Of a stretch of 64,000 nucleotides of DNA, positions 43,417 to 52,791 are shown in pieces; the first letter of the stretch is position 1, and each line of letters opens with the position of its first letter. Both the position numbers and the translations under genes were made by a program. The DNA is from Dechloromonas sp. GTDB lineage: Bacteria > Pseudomonadota > Gammaproteobacteria > Burkholderiales > Rhodocyclaceae. The notes beneath the pieces are model-generated. The model was not told the origin of the DNA. It saw only the letters and a list, made by a program, of their open reading frames with translations, and searched no databases. The DNA is taken from the NCBI GenBank assembly GCA_011391255.1, contig JAABQV010000001.1:1-64000 (forward strand). The letters run 5' to 3'.

Positions 43417-43827
43417 ATGAACACCACGACGATCAACAGCAGCATCGACCCCATCGCCAGCCAGCCGCTGGCCCACTACAGCCCGGAAGTTGAGCAGCGT
43501 GTCCAGCAGTGGCTCGCCAGCGGGCAGGCGCTGGTTTGGATTCCCATTCTCAGCAAGGAGAACTTCCCGGGTGTCCCGCCGCAAATCTTGCAGTTTACCG
43601 ATCAGCACCAGGAGGCAATGCGCTGGCCCATCCACCGCCCGGAGGATTTGCTGACCTTGCCCGATGGCATCACCGGTTGGTTACTGCCTGCCGACGCCGA
43701 AGATACCGACGTGTCCTGCGGCGTATGGAACGGCGAGGTTTACATCCTCGGCGTGAAAGACCGGCGCACCGGGCGCAAGCAGACCTTACTGGGCGAACGT
43801 GCCGATGCCGGTCAGAGCGCGGTTTGA
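43417..43827 (+). CDS. Hypothetical island protein
   Basis: 136 residues from ATG 43417 (the longer frame starting at 43357 runs through the tandem repeats). It has an aromatic, mixed alpha/beta look: ALVWIPILSKENFPGVPPQI, RPEDLLTLPDGITGWLL and CGVWNGEVYILGVKDRRTG. I recognise no domain. Upstream are AAGGAAAT and the 19-base repeats, which could control it. It is followed by the DUF2924-recombinase module. Confidence 0.6.
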   Translation: MNTTTINSSIDPIASQPLAHYSPEVEQRVQQWLASGQALVWIPILSKENFPGVPPQILQFTDQHQEAMRWPIHRPEDLLTLPDGITGWLLPADAEDTDVSCGVWNGEVYILGVKDRRTGRKQTLLGERADAGQSAV

Positions 43828-43886
43828 CTTGGCTTCTGCCCGGGAAGAAGCGTTCATGCAACTCCCTCTACGACAGGAGTTATTTG

Positions 43887-44327
43887 ATGACAAAAAACAC
43901 GACCCTCGCCGCACAGATTACGGCGCTACCGCACATGCCGCTGGATCGGCTATGGGCCCTATGGGACGTACACTTTCCACGCCGACCGATGCGCGTGATG
44001 CGCCGCTATCTGGAAGCGCGTCTCGCCTTTCGTCTGCAAGAAATCGCTCTCGGTGGTTTGCCGAAAGATGTGAAATCGTATCTGGCTGAGTGCGGCGAGC
44101 AGCATTCCAAAATCAAAGTCGGGCGCGGTCCCGAACTTCGACTGATGCCGGGCACCACATTGATCCGCGAATGGGATCGCCATGAATACCGTGTCACGGT
44201 ATTGCCCGATGGTCTTTACGAACTGAATGGGCAGCGTTACCGGAGCCTGTCAGCGGTGGCTCGAGCGATCACTGGCACGCATTGGTCTGGGCCGGCCTTC
44301 TTCGGCGTGAAGGGCGGGCGCAAATGA
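43887..44327 (+). CDS. DUF2924 protein, serine recombinase partner
   Basis: 146 residues from ATG 43887, with AGGAG seven bases upstream. The RLMPGTTLIREWDRHEYRVT block, then GLYELNGQRYRSLSAVARAI and TGTHWSGPAFFG, define DUF2924. This family is nearly always encoded directly before a large serine recombinase in islands and prophages, as here (ATGA overlap). The role is probably regulatory or accessory in recombination; the mechanism is not known to me. Confidence 0.9.
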   Translation: MTKNTTLAAQITALPHMPLDRLWALWDVHFPRRPMRVMRRYLEARLAFRLQEIALGGLPKDVKSYLAECGEQHSKIKVGRGPELRLMPGTTLIREWDRHEYRVTVLPDGLYELNGQRYRSLSAVARAITGTHWSGPAFFGVKGGRK

Positions 44328-45670
44328 ACATCACCGTCCCGAAACGTTGCGCCGTCTATTGCCGGGTGTCGAGCGACGAGCGTCTCGATCAATCATTTAA
44401 CTCACTCGATGCCCAGAAAGAGGCTGGACTGGCCTACATCGCCAGCCAGCGGTCTGAAGGTTGGATTCCCGTTCCCGACGATTACATCGACCCCGGTTTC
44501 TCGGGCGGCAATGTGGATCGGCCGGGATTGAAACGCTTGATGGCTGACATTGAGATGGGCAAGATCGACATCGTGGTGGTCTACAAGATTGATCGCCTGA
44601 CGCGCAGTCTGACCGACTTTTCGCGCCTGATCGAGGTCTTCGAACGACACACGGTGTCATTTGTGTCGGTCACGCAGCAATTCAACACCACGACGTCGAT
44701 GGGGCGGTTGATGCTGAACATCCTCCTGTCCTTCGCGCAGTTCGAGCGCGAGGTCACCGGCGAACGCATCCGCGACAAATTTGCCGCATCGAAAGCCAAG
44801 GGGATGTGGATGGGCGGGCAGGTGCCGCTCGGTTATCGCGTCGACCAACGGCGATTGCTGATTGAAGAAACGGAGGCCCGCTTGGTCATCCGCATCTTCA
44901 GTGATTTTGTGGAATGTCGGTCGACCACTGATCTGGTTCGACAACTGGCATCCGATGGGCAGACCAACAAGACGGGAAAATCCTTCAGCAAACAGATGCT
45001 CTACAAGTTGCTGCACAATCGCCTCTATCTTGGAGAAATTGCCCACAAGGGAAAGTGGTATCCCGGACAACATGAGGGCATCATCAGTCTAGAAATCTGG
45101 GATGCGACCCATGCCATCCTTGCGCAGAACAACCGGCAGCGCACCTCGGAAACATGGCAGCGGCGACAGCCTGAGCCAGCATTATTGCTCGGACTGTTTT
45201 ATACCGAAGACGGTGAACGTTTCCAGCCGGCCTTTACCCGCAAACCGAATGGCAAACGCTATCGTTACTACGTCCCGATCCGCAAGGTGAGGTTCGGCGC
45301 TGGCGCGAGCACAGCCACCCGAGTTCCGGCAGAGCCTATCGAGCAGATGGTGTTGGCGCAAATCCATGCCGCGCTGACCGCGCCGGAGATGGTGCAGTCA
45401 GTGTGGGACGTGGCCCGCAATCAGTGCCCGGAATTGACCGAGCCTGAAATCGTACTGCCCTTGCGTCAGATGGGTCTGGTTTGGGAACAACTGTTTCCGG
45501 CTGAGCGCCAACGCATAGTCCAATTGTTGATCGAACGCGTGGTTCTGCGTGACGAAGGTATCGAGATCGTGTGGCGAGACACCGGGTGGTCAACCCTGGC
45601 AGCCGAAATGCGTCCGGGAACCATTGGTGCTGAGTTGCTTGATCTTGAGCAGCAGGAGGTATTGGCATGA
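44324..45670 (+). CDS. Large serine recombinase
   Basis: 448 residues from ATG 44324. The N-terminal resolvase domain shows CAVYCRVSSDE (nucleophile Ser), VVVYKIDRLTRSLTDFSRL and LLSFAQFEREVTGERIRDK. It is followed by the recombinase domain (GYRVDQRRLLIEETEARLV) and a zinc-beta-ribbon-like part that lacks the usual cysteines. It would integrate or excise the surrounding island using short att sites, which I could not identify. It overlaps DUF2924 and the following gene by ATGA. Confidence 0.93.
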   Translation: MNITVPKRCAVYCRVSSDERLDQSFNSLDAQKEAGLAYIASQRSEGWIPVPDDYIDPGFSGGNVDRPGLKRLMADIEMGKIDIVVVYKIDRLTRSLTDFSRLIEVFERHTVSFVSVTQQFNTTTSMGRLMLNILLSFAQFEREVTGERIRDKFAASKAKGMWMGGQVPLGYRVDQRRLLIEETEARLVIRIFSDFVECRSTTDLVRQLASDGQTNKTGKSFSKQMLYKLLHNRLYLGEIAHKGKWYPGQHEGIISLEIWDATHAILAQNNRQRTSETWQRRQPEPALLLGLFYTEDGERFQPAFTRKPNGKRYRYYVPIRKVRFGAGASTATRVPAEPIEQMVLAQIHAALTAPEMVQSVWDVARNQCPELTEPEIVLPLRQMGLVWEQLFPAERQRIVQLLIERVVLRDEGIEIVWRDTGWSTLAAEMRPGTIGAELLDLEQQEVLA

Positions 45671-46092
45671 CACGCATCTTTCAGAACGGAACGGCGGTTC
45701 AACAGCAAGGGCAGAAACTGACGACACTCATACCGATTCGCATCAAGTGGCACGGCGGGCGCAAGGTGGTTATTCCGGCGTCAGCAACAGGCGACCGGAT
45801 TCCGGATCACGATGCTTCGATTCTCGTCGCACTATCGCGGGCCTACCACTGGCAGCGCCTGATTGATGATGGAATCGTGAATAGCGGTTCGGACATTGCC
45901 CGCCAGGAGGGACTGCACCAGACTACGGTCAATGCGCTATTGCGGCTCACGCTGCTGTCGCCGGAAATGGTGCGGAACCTCCTCGACGGTCACCAGCCGA
46001 AAACATTGAGCATCCTCTGGTTGAAGAAAAACGAGTTGCCGTGGAATTGGGACGAGCAGCGTGATTTATTCGGCGGTTTCGACGGGCAATAA
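45667..46092 (+). CDS. Recombinase-associated HTH protein
   Basis: 141 residues. The start overlaps the recombinase stop. The C-terminal half has a HTH-like segment GSDIARQEGLHQTTVNALLR, then LTLLSPEMVRNLLDGHQP, a pattern found in the protein that regularly follows this recombinase type. It may act as a directionality factor or regulator, by position only. The 210 bases after it contain a CCCTAGA/TCTAGGG palindrome (46138-46144 with 46157-46163) and no gene. Confidence 0.75.
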   Translation: MTRIFQNGTAVQQQGQKLTTLIPIRIKWHGGRKVVIPASATGDRIPDHDASILVALSRAYHWQRLIDDGIVNSGSDIARQEGLHQTTVNALLRLTLLSPEMVRNLLDGHQPKTLSILWLKKNELPWNWDEQRDLFGGFDGQ

Positions 46093-46299
46093 AGGTTTGA
46101 ATGGTTTCTGGCAAGTGCAGTTGACGCACAACAACTGCCCTAGAACCCGCATGAAATCTAGGGGTCGAGCGTTTGGCAGGCACAGGTCAAATGGAGAAAA
46201 GAGAGGATTTCGAGTGACGGCAGGACGGAAAACGCGTCATTTACCGGAGCAGCCAACACCGCATTACTACCCGGAACCCCGCCAATACTGGCGCTTCGA

Positions 46300-46335
46300 A
46301 AAACAAAAAGCCCCAACCGAGAATGGCTGGGGCTT
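46300..46335 (-). terminator. Terminator of the original tRNA-Ile2 transcript
   Basis: On the minus strand, AAGCCCCA/TGGGGCTT with a 12-base loop is followed by a T-rich run, just downstream of the displaced tRNA 3' half. It marks the old end of the rpoD-tRNA transcript before the element inserted. Confidence 0.8.
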
Positions 46336-46341
46336 CGTGTC

Positions 46342-46386
46342 TGGTGGGCCCGCACGGACTTGAACCGTGGACCAAAGGATTATGAG
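46342..46386 (-). pseudogene. Displaced 3' half of host tRNA-Ile2(CAU)
   Basis: On the minus strand this reads from the anticodon loop CTCATAA through TCCTTTGGTC, the T arm CACGG-TTCAAGT-CCGTG, acceptor CGGGCCC, discriminator A and CCA. It completes, base for base in the pairing regions, the 5' half at 61265-61303 (acceptor GGGCCCG, anticodon stem GAGGA). Together they make one normal tRNA-Ile2. The two halves are now about 14.9 kb apart at the ends of the integrated element. Confidence 0.9.
46380..46386. other. attL core of the tRNA-Ile2 element
   Basis: TTATGAG, the complement of the anticodon loop CTCATAA, is shared with 61265-61271. Flanking bases are also similar (gCCTCTtC here, tCCTCTgC at the right end). 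This is the crossover region left by the tyrosine integrase. Confidence 0.8.
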
Positions 46387-46516
46387 GCCTCTTCCCTAAT
46401 ATTCTGTCCGTCAGTGTCGATCCCTCTTAAACCCATTATCCGCAAGCATTTCGGCTTTTTTCCTCTGGTTAGCGGGGCCTCAGAATTCCCAAAGTTTGCT
46501 CATTATTGTCGCCTAA

Positions 46517-46552
46517 TGGGTCTCCGTGGGGGAGCGAAAAGGGAGCGAGATA
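46517..46552 (+). repeat. Integrase arm-type repeat, left end
   Basis: A 36-base sequence with two GGGAGCGA units 11 bases apart (46530-46537 and 46541-46548). It is nearly identical, in direct orientation, to 61013-61048 near the other end. This is the expected look of arm-binding sites flanking an attP. Confidence 0.75.
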
Positions 46553-46629
46553 CGGTAGGATACGAATCGGATAAAACAAACCGGTCATTTTCCCACAGCC
46601 CGCCCGAAACCGACCCGAAAAGGCCAAGC

Positions 46630-48093
46630 ATGAAGACCATAAAAGTCCCCGAGCTCACGGAAAGCGTCGTGGAAAAACTGGAGCGGAGCCCCGTACCGTA
46701 CCTCGTTGCTGACGGCAAATTCCCCGGGTTTTTTCTGAAAGTCGGGGCACGGGACCTCTCCTGGATCGTTCGACGGAAGTTCCAGGGTACGACCCGACTG
46801 CTCACCATCGGGACCTACCCATCGACCAAGGCCAAGGATATCCGGTCGCTGGCGCGGAAATACCTCTCGGATCTTGAGCTGGGGACGCACCCCAAGGAAA
46901 AATCCAGGGAGATCCGCCGAGTCGCAGATGAGAAACGGGCAGCGTCGCATTGGACTCTCGGCCTCGCATTCGACTGGTACCTCGCCGCACAGGACTCCGA
47001 TGCCATGGGGCGGATGGAGAAGTCCAGCGTCGGGGTCGAACCCTGCCCGAGGAAAAAGCCTCTAGCCGACACGAGCCTGAAGAGTTATCGGTCCGCAAAG
47101 GCACGCTTCGAGAAGGCCGGGTTCGGCAAGACCCCGGTGGCAGATCTGACGCCGGAGAGCGTCATGAAGGCACACGCGAAAATGCTTGAGGGCATGGATC
47201 CGAAGCGGGCTAAAGCGGGTGGCGGGACTCAGGCAGCGCAGGCCATGCGATGCGCGAGGGCGGTCGTCCGTGCCTTGATTCCCATGCACCTCAAAACCGC
47301 GAGGGACCCATTCGCCGAGATTCCCAGGGCTAGAAAGTGGGACGAGCCGAAGCCGAAGAACCGGACCATTCTGGAAAAAGAAGGGAGCCTCTCCCGCTGG
47401 TGGAAAGCCGTAGACGCCCTGCGGGGCAAGACCGATGGACGGGCAAAGGACGCCCCGGCCATAGCAGACTGGCTGCAGGTAACTCTCCTCTTCGGCTGCC
47501 GCCGGGGGGAGACGCAGGCGATGACTTGGGCACAAGTTGACTTCGGAGAAGGCTTGGCCACGTTCGACCGGACGAAAAACGGAAGGCCTCACGCCGTCCC
47601 GTTTGGCCCACACGCCCGGGCCATACTTGAACGCCGCCGCAGTCATGCGGACGAGTCCGGCGGCGACTCGCCGTTCGTTTTTCCCGCAACGAGAACCGGA
47701 TATGTGACCAAAACCCGGACCTGCTTGCGACAGACCAAAGCAGCCGAATCCGAAGTCATAAAAGCATCGGGGGTGGACTTCACCGCTCACGATTTGCGAC
47801 GGACCTCGGCTTCTCTCCTCGGTGAGGCAGGCGTCGGGGTCTACCAGCTGAAAGCGGCGTTGAACCATGCCGCCTCGGGGCAGGATGTCACCGAGAGGCA
47901 TTACATCCGGGTTCGGCTCAAGGCCCTGCGGTCTGTGTTCGAGCGGCTGGAGGAAGCCATCCTCGAAGAGGCGGGAGTCCGTCCGCCCGACGACGACGGG
48001 TTTGAGGCTCTACTGAAAAAACTCCTGCTCAAGGCAAAGGAGGACCCGGAAGCGCGGGCGGCCATGCTTTCCGCCCTGACGGAGGTGGGGTAG
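46630..48093 (+). CDS. int: Tyrosine-type integrase of the tRNA-Ile2 element
   Basis: 487 residues from ATG 46630 (the open frame extends back to 46360, through the att and arm sites). The catalytic set is present: Arg in LLFGCRRGETQAM, His-x-x-Arg in HDLRRTSASL, a later His in ALNHAA and the Tyr in ERHYIRV. The N-terminal DUF4102-like region (YLVADGKFPGFFLKVG...TRLLTIGTYPS) is typical of P4/CP4-type integrases that target tRNA genes. It lies next to the left att and is transcribed into the element. Confidence 0.93.
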   Translation: MKTIKVPELTESVVEKLERSPVPYLVADGKFPGFFLKVGARDLSWIVRRKFQGTTRLLTIGTYPSTKAKDIRSLARKYLSDLELGTHPKEKSREIRRVADEKRAASHWTLGLAFDWYLAAQDSDAMGRMEKSSVGVEPCPRKKPLADTSLKSYRSAKARFEKAGFGKTPVADLTPESVMKAHAKMLEGMDPKRAKAGGGTQAAQAMRCARAVVRALIPMHLKTARDPFAEIPRARKWDEPKPKNRTILEKEGSLSRWWKAVDALRGKTDGRAKDAPAIADWLQVTLLFGCRRGETQAMTWAQVDFGEGLATFDRTKNGRPHAVPFGPHARAILERRRSHADESGGDSPFVFPATRTGYVTKTRTCLRQTKAAESEVIKASGVDFTAHDLRRTSASLLGEAGVGVYQLKAALNHAASGQDVTERHYIRVRLKALRSVFERLEEAILEEAGVRPPDDDGFEALLKKLLLKAKEDPEARAAMLSALTEVG

Positions 48094-48269
48094 GGCGTCT
48101 GATGGACGGATCGTCGAGGCAGAGGGGGCTGTCAAAGAGGTCGTCGACGTCATCAACGTGCCCTTTGTTGCCGTTCGAGAGTGCCAAGGCTCAACGGCCG
48201 GTTTATGACTCGAGCAGTCGTACATTGTCGAAGCTGACTGAGAACCAATAGGCCATTGCCGTCATTCTC

Positions 48270-48298
48270 TTGACTGAATCTATGTTGCATTGCACAAT
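48270..48298 (+). promoter_or_regulatory. Possible promoter for the sulP-usp cargo
   Basis: TTGACT (48270-48275) and a weak CACAAT (48293-48298) with a 17-base spacer. The 510-base gap between the integrase and the transporter otherwise shows no gene I can support; a 70-codon minus-strand frame (48353-48565) has no recognisable content. Confidence 0.35.
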
Positions 48299-48604
48299 AA
48301 GACGATCATGACCGTAACAAATTTTGCCAAACCGAACTTCATAACACGCTGCTTATCCAGCGCGGTTTTCGCTTTGTGCGTTATGCAGGCCCTCTTCTAT
48401 CGCGGCTCCTCGCTGCCGCGCGGCCACTTCTGCTCGGTCACTCCCCCCTAAGTTTGTCCCTGGTCGTCCGGGTTTGAATCGTCCCGAGTCGTTGGCGACT
48501 TCGGACAAAACCCCTGCTTGCTCTTGAGAACGTGCATTCGTCGCGTCGTCAGAGTCGTACTTCATCTGTTCGTACCAACACGGCCTGCAAGGCTGAAAAA
48601 AATC

Positions 48605-50086
48605 ATGTCACTACAAAAACTCCAACAGGATTGGCTTTCCAATATCCGCAATGATCTGCTGGCCGGCCTCGTCGTCGCGCTGGCGCTGATTCCGGAAGCC
48701 ATTGCCTTTTCCATTATTGCCGGCGTTGATCCCAAGGTCGGGCTTTACGCCTCGTTCTGCATTGCGGTGGTGATTTCCTTCGTCGGTGGCAGGCCGGGCA
48801 TGATCTCGGCCGCCACCGGTGCCATGGCCTTGCTCATGGTCACGCTGGTCAAGAACCACGGCCTCGAATACCTGCTCGCCGCCACCGTTATGACCGGCGT
48901 GCTGCAGATCATCGCTGGCTGGATCAATCTCGGCGCGCTGATGCGCTTCGTCTCGCGATCGGTGGTCACCGGCTTCGTCAATGCACTGGCCATCCTGATC
49001 TTCATGGCGCAGTTGCCGGAACTGACCAACGTCAGCTGGCACGTCTATGCGATGACGGCGGGCGGCCTGGGCATCATTTACCTGTTCCCTTACATCACCA
49101 AGGCGATCCCGTCGCCGCTGGTCACCATTGTCGTACTCACTGCCGTCGCCATCTTCCTCGGCCTTGACATCCGCACCGTTGGCGACATGGGAAAACTGCC
49201 GGACAGCCTGCCGGTCTTCCTGATCCCGAATATTCCGCTCAACTTCGAAACCTTGGCCATCATCTTCCCCTACTCGCTGACCCTGATGGTCGTTGGCCTG
49301 CTCGAATCGCTGATGACTGCGACCATTGTCGATGACCTGACCGACACCACCAGCAACAAGAACCGTGAATGCGTCGGCCAGGGCGTCGCCAACATCGCCT
49401 CCGGTTTCATCGGCGGCATGGCAGGCTGCGCGATGATCGGTCAGTCGGTGATCAACGTAAAATCGGGCGGTCGCGGTCGGCTCTCGACCTTCTCGGCCGG
49501 CATTTTCCTGCTGCTGATGGTGGTATTCCTTGGCGACTGGGTGGCGAAGATCCCGATGGCGGCGCTGGTTGCAGTGATGATCATGGTCTCGATCGGCACC
49601 TTCAACTGGGGCTCGCTGCGCAACCTCAAGGATCACCCGGCGAGTTCGAGCGTCGTCATGGTTGCGACCGTGCTCGTCACCGTCTTCACCCACGACCTGG
49701 CCAAGGGCGTCGGCGTTGGCGTGCTGCTCTCCGGCTTTTTCTTCGCCCACAAGGTGGCGCTGCTGTTCCGCGTCCGCAGCAGTTCTGAGGACGAAGGCAG
49801 GGCCCGCGTCTATCGCTTCTCTGGCCAGATTTTCTTCGCCTCGGCTGACCGCTTCGTCAATTGCTTCGATTTCAGGGAAGTGATCGAAAAGGTCATCATC
49901 GACGTCTCGAAAGCCCACTTCTGGGACATCACCGCCGTCAGCGCGCTCGACAAAGTGGTGCTGAAATTCCGCCGCGAAGGGGTCGAGGTCGAGATCGTCG
50001 GTCTCAACGAAGCCAGCGCGACAATGCTCGACCGCTTCGCCATCCACGACAAGGATGGCGCCGAAGACCTGCTGGCCGGCCACTAA
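48605..50086 (+). CDS. SulP-family anion transporter with STAS domain
   Basis: 493 residues from ATG 48605. Ten to twelve membrane segments carry SulP signatures: [40 protein letters not shown] and the conserved [21 protein letters not shown] cytoplasmic STAS domain occupies about the last 110 residues ([20 protein letters not shown]). SulP proteins move sulfate, bicarbonate or other anions; the substrate cannot be read. It is coupled to the stress protein gene 11 bases downstream. Codon use looks like the host chromosome rather than the element's transfer genes. Confidence 0.92.
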   Translation: MSLQKLQQDWLSNIRNDLLAGLVVALALIPEAIAFSIIAGVDPKVGLYASFCIAVVISFVGGRPGMISAATGAMALLMVTLVKNHGLEYLLAATVMTGVLQIIAGWINLGALMRFVSRSVVTGFVNALAILIFMAQLPELTNVSWHVYAMTAGGLGIIYLFPYITKAIPSPLVTIVVLTAVAIFLGLDIRTVGDMGKLPDSLPVFLIPNIPLNFETLAIIFPYSLTLMVVGLLESLMTATIVDDLTDTTSNKNRECVGQGVANIASGFIGGMAGCAMIGQSVINVKSGGRGRLSTFSAGIFLLLMVVFLGDWVAKIPMAALVAVMIMVSIGTFNWGSLRNLKDHPASSSVVMVATVLVTVFTHDLAKGVGVGVLLSGFFFAHKVALLFRVRSSSEDEGRARVYRFSGQIFFASADRFVNCFDFREVIEKVIIDVSKAHFWDITAVSALDKVVLKFRREGVEVEIVGLNEASATMLDRFAIHDKDGAEDLLAGH

Positions 50087-50097
50087 GGAGAAAAGTC

Positions 50098-50964
50098 ATG
50101 ACCCAAAACGAAAACAAAGTTCTCGCCTGTGTTGATCGTTCGCACTTCGCCGACATCATCGCCGATGCCGCCGCCTGGGCGGCGAGCCGGATGAACGCGC
50201 CGCTCGAATTCCTCCACATTCTCGACCGCCATCAGGAAGTTGCTTCCGGCGAGGATCATTCCGGCGCCATCGGTTTTAACGCGCAGGAACATCTGCTGAA
50301 AGAACTCAGCGACAAGGATGCCGAAAAGACCAAGGCGATGCGTGAGGAAGGCCGGCTCTTCCTCAACCGCCTGCGCGAACGCGCCATTGCTGCCGGTGTG
50401 CCGGCGCCGGACACGCGCCAGCGCTACGGCCACCTCGAAGAAAGCCTGGCCGAGCAGGAAGCCGGCGTGCGCCTGTTCGTCCTCGGCCGGCGCGGCGAAT
50501 CGGCGGAAACGACGCAACGCGATCTGGGGCGCAACGTCGAAAACGTCGTCCGCGCGCTGCACAAGCCGATCCTGACCGTCACCGAAAACTTCAAGGCGCC
50601 GGCAAGCTTCATGATCGCTTTCGATGGCGGCGAAGTCACCAAGCGCGGCGTCGAGATGGTTGCCAATAGCCCACTTCTCAAGGGCATTCCCTGCCATTTG
50701 CTGATGGCCGGCAAGGCAGACCCGGAGGCGCCGAAGAAAATCGAATGGGCGCGGTCAACGCTGGAAAAAGTCGGTTTTTCAGTGACCGCCGAAATCATCC
50801 AGGGCGACACCGAAACCGTCATCGCCCACACCATCCAGGAACGCGAAATCGACCTGCTGCTGATGGGTGCCTTCAACCACTCGCCGCTGCGCAAGTTGCT
50901 CTTCGGCAGTCGTACCAATGAACTGCTGCGCTCGGCCAAAGTGCCAACGCTGCTGCTCCGATAA
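50098..50964 (+). CDS. Tandem universal stress protein
   Basis: 288 residues from ATG 50098, with AAGGAG seven bases upstream. It contains two UspA-like folds. The second has the ATP-binding-like end LLMGAFNHSPLRKLLFGSRT, then NELLRSAKVPTLLLR; the first ends LGRNVENVVRALHKPILTVT. Position directly after SulP suggests a regulator of the transporter or of the same stress response, a recurrent pairing in proteobacteria. A nested GC-rich hairpin (51047-51080) followed by TTTT may end the transcript. Confidence 0.9.
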   Translation: MTQNENKVLACVDRSHFADIIADAAAWAASRMNAPLEFLHILDRHQEVASGEDHSGAIGFNAQEHLLKELSDKDAEKTKAMREEGRLFLNRLRERAIAAGVPAPDTRQRYGHLEESLAEQEAGVRLFVLGRRGESAETTQRDLGRNVENVVRALHKPILTVTENFKAPASFMIAFDGGEVTKRGVEMVANSPLLKGIPCHLLMAGKADPEAPKKIEWARSTLEKVGFSVTAEIIQGDTETVIAHTIQEREIDLLLMGAFNHSPLRKLLFGSRTNELLRSAKVPTLLLR

Positions 50965-51046
50965 CCTAAGTTGATTGGATTCCGGAAGTGCAGTTTGCAG
51001 AATGTGATTGGTGGTTTTGTTCGACTGGGCTGTACCCCAAACCATG

Positions 51047-51090
51047 GGCGGCCCGACGCGGCCACGAGGCCGCAGCCGCCAGGGCCTTTT
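51047..51090 (+). terminator. Possible terminator after the stress protein gene
   Basis: Nested stems GGCGGC/GCCGCC (51047-51052 with 51075-51080) and GCGGCC/GGCCGC (51058-51063 with 51068-51073) are followed by CTTTTCTGTT. The gap between hairpin and T run makes it imperfect. It also separates the cargo from the convergent gene at 51094. Confidence 0.4.
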
Positions 51091-51093
51091 CTG

Positions 51094-51846
51094 TTATGTG
51101 GGAGTGTGCGGAGGGTGGCTGATAACCGGGTTGGTCTTCAGCGCTTCCGGGATTTCGATCTTATGTTCGACGAGCATCTTCCGTAGATCAAGAAAGCCTT
51201 CTTTATAGAACCTCAACAAGCCGACCGGGCTTTGTTTGCCGAGGACGCTGTTCTCATCCTCCAGTGATTTTTGTAGAGAAGAAGCGATGCTGAGTTCGTT
51301 CTGGAGCCGTGCTATCTCTTTTTCAAGAATCTCAAGCTGTTCATCGGGCTGCTCGTCCGCCCTGTCGTCGAGTTCTTTTTTGAGCTGTGCGTTCTCCTGT
51401 TGAAGTGACGCCAGCCTCTCGTCCGGCTGCTCGTCTTGTTTTTTCCCACCATCCTTTTTACGTGGAAGCCCGTACGGATCCTCTCCGAGTTTGGAAAGGG
51501 CAATCTCGTAAGTCGCTCGCTCCTTGCCTGTGCGCGGCTGGACATTGGCGAGGCCGGCGTTGAGAGCAGTGAGGACGCATTCGCGCAGCTTGTCCGCCCG
51601 GACCTTCGGGCCGAGTTTGGCAAGCTTGTCCGCCACGAGTTTTATTGATCGTCCCTCGGCAACCGCATCGACGAGCTTTCGTCCGAGCGCGTCGACGACG
51701 AGTTGAAGTTCCGACCTGGACCCGGCGGCTGGAGCCGCTACCAGTTCGTCCGCAAGGCTATTCAACTCCGTTTGGTTCTTCAGCAGGTCGGCGAGCGTCA
51801 GGTTACCCCTGCCGTCTGTCGTCTGATTGGTGGTTTGGTCTGTCAT
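51094..51846 (-). CDS. Coiled-coil hypothetical protein of the element
   Basis: A 250-residue acidic protein. Residues 1-115 are globular and helical (ADLLKNQTELNSLADELVAA...KLRECVLTALNAGLANVQPR). Residues 130-200 form a coiled coil with EQPDE repeats (DEQPDERLASLQQENAQLKK). No domain is recognised. It is divergent from the relaxosome genes and borders the likely oriT region, so a role in plasmid-like maintenance or mobilisation control is possible. Confidence 0.55.
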   Translation of the reverse strand: MTDQTTNQTTDGRGNLTLADLLKNQTELNSLADELVAAPAAGSRSELQLVVDALGRKLVDAVAEGRSIKLVADKLAKLGPKVRADKLRECVLTALNAGLANVQPRTGKERATYEIALSKLGEDPYGLPRKKDGGKKQDEQPDERLASLQQENAQLKKELDDRADEQPDEQLEILEKEIARLQNELSIASSLQKSLEDENSVLGKQSPVGLLRFYKEGFLDLRKMLVEHKIEIPEALKTNPVISHPPHTPT

Positions 51847-52215
51847 GCTGCTCTCCCGTTGGTGACATATTCATTCATCGCTCGTGCACAAGCGGAAAGC
51901 CAGTCCGTTCCATGGGATCCCGCCGAACGGCAAGCGCACATCAAGGCCCCGGTGGCGTGTTGATCCGTCCTCACATCAGCCGCATATCGGTGGTGAAACG
52001 GCAACGCGGGAGGTTGGCCCGCCGCGGATAAAAGAAATGCCACGGGAAGGAGGCAGCGACAGGAAGGGCGGGACAACGAGAGCACAACGAGGCGTTGATC
52101 CATCTGCACAAGCCCCCCGAGTCGAACGGTTTTTCCCGTTTCGCGACTGGGAGGATTTGCCTCCGATGGGCGGGGGTTTTTCCATTGAACGTCCGAGGGG
52201 TCGTCGGGCGGCCGC

Positions 52216-52248
52216 CCTCCTTACCCCCAAAAAAGGAGGATTGGGTAA
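52216..52248. other. Inverted repeats in a possible oriT region
   Basis: Two overlapping palindromes, CCTCCTT/AAGGAGG (52216-52222 with 52233-52239) and TTACCC/GGGTAA (52221-52226 with 52243-52248), lie in the 630-base non-coding stretch ahead of the accessory and relaxase genes. A purine-rich A/G run follows. MobF oriTs usually lie just upstream of these genes. No nic site could be identified. Confidence 0.35.
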
Positions 52249-52479
52249 AAAGAAAAAAAAGAAGTTATAGCACCAACGCAGCTCCGGGCACAGTTTCGCT
52301 CGAATCGGGGGCCATTTTGGCCTCCTTTTTTGCTGGGAATGGCTCAACCGTGCGGGTTTGCGGCTGGGTGCCGCCGGGGTTTCGCCACCATGGAAAAACC
52401 GCCGGACGGACTGGCTTTCGCCTCGGGGACGAGGGATGAATAGAAAGGACAAAAGAAAAAGAACGACGGGGAGACGGCG

Positions 52480-52791
52480 ATGGGCGAGCGGAAAAGCGAG
52501 GGGGTGGCGGCCAGGACGAAGACCCTGACGTTCAAGGTGACCGAAGCAGAGCTTGATGAAATAAAAGCCGAGGCCCAGCGCCGCGGCAAACCCGTAGCGG
52601 AGCACTCCAGGGACGCCGCCCTGGGGCAGACGGGAAGCGACGGCGGGGTGGTCGGCAGCCAAATCCGGCTGGAAAAGATGGCCGACGTGCTGCTGAATCT
52701 GACGAGACAGCAGAAGGATCTGGCCGAGGAACTGGCCAGTTTATCCTCCGCGGTCCTGAGGATCCTCCGCGCAAACGGAGAGCCAGAATGA
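52480..52791 (+). CDS. Ribbon-helix-helix relaxosome accessory protein
   Basis: A 103-residue protein. The N-terminal segment TKTLTFKVTEAELDEIKAEA, then RRGKPVAEHSRDAALG, is a ribbon-helix-helix domain like those of MobC/TraJ/TrwA-type oriT-binding proteins. A C-terminal coiled coil (LEKMADVLLNLTRQQKDLAE) follows. The stop overlaps the relaxase start (ATGA). It should bind oriT and help recruit the relaxase. Confidence 0.8.
   Translation: MGERKSEGVAARTKTLTFKVTEAELDEIKAEAQRRGKPVAEHSRDAALGQTGSDGGVVGSQIRLEKMADVLLNLTRQQKDLAEELASLSSAVLRILRANGEPE

Noticed and set aside
48353..48565. 70-codon minus-strand frame upstream of the SulP gene
   Set aside because: Composition is protein-like but no start signal, family or neighbour supports it.
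48611..50083. 490-codon minus-strand frame opposite the SulP gene
   Set aside because: Antisense shadow; histidine/aspartate-rich as expected from the complement of membrane-helix codons.
51884..52662. Overlapping frames rich in lysine, arginine and proline on both strands
   Set aside because: Low-complexity translations of a purine-rich non-coding region that probably holds oriT.
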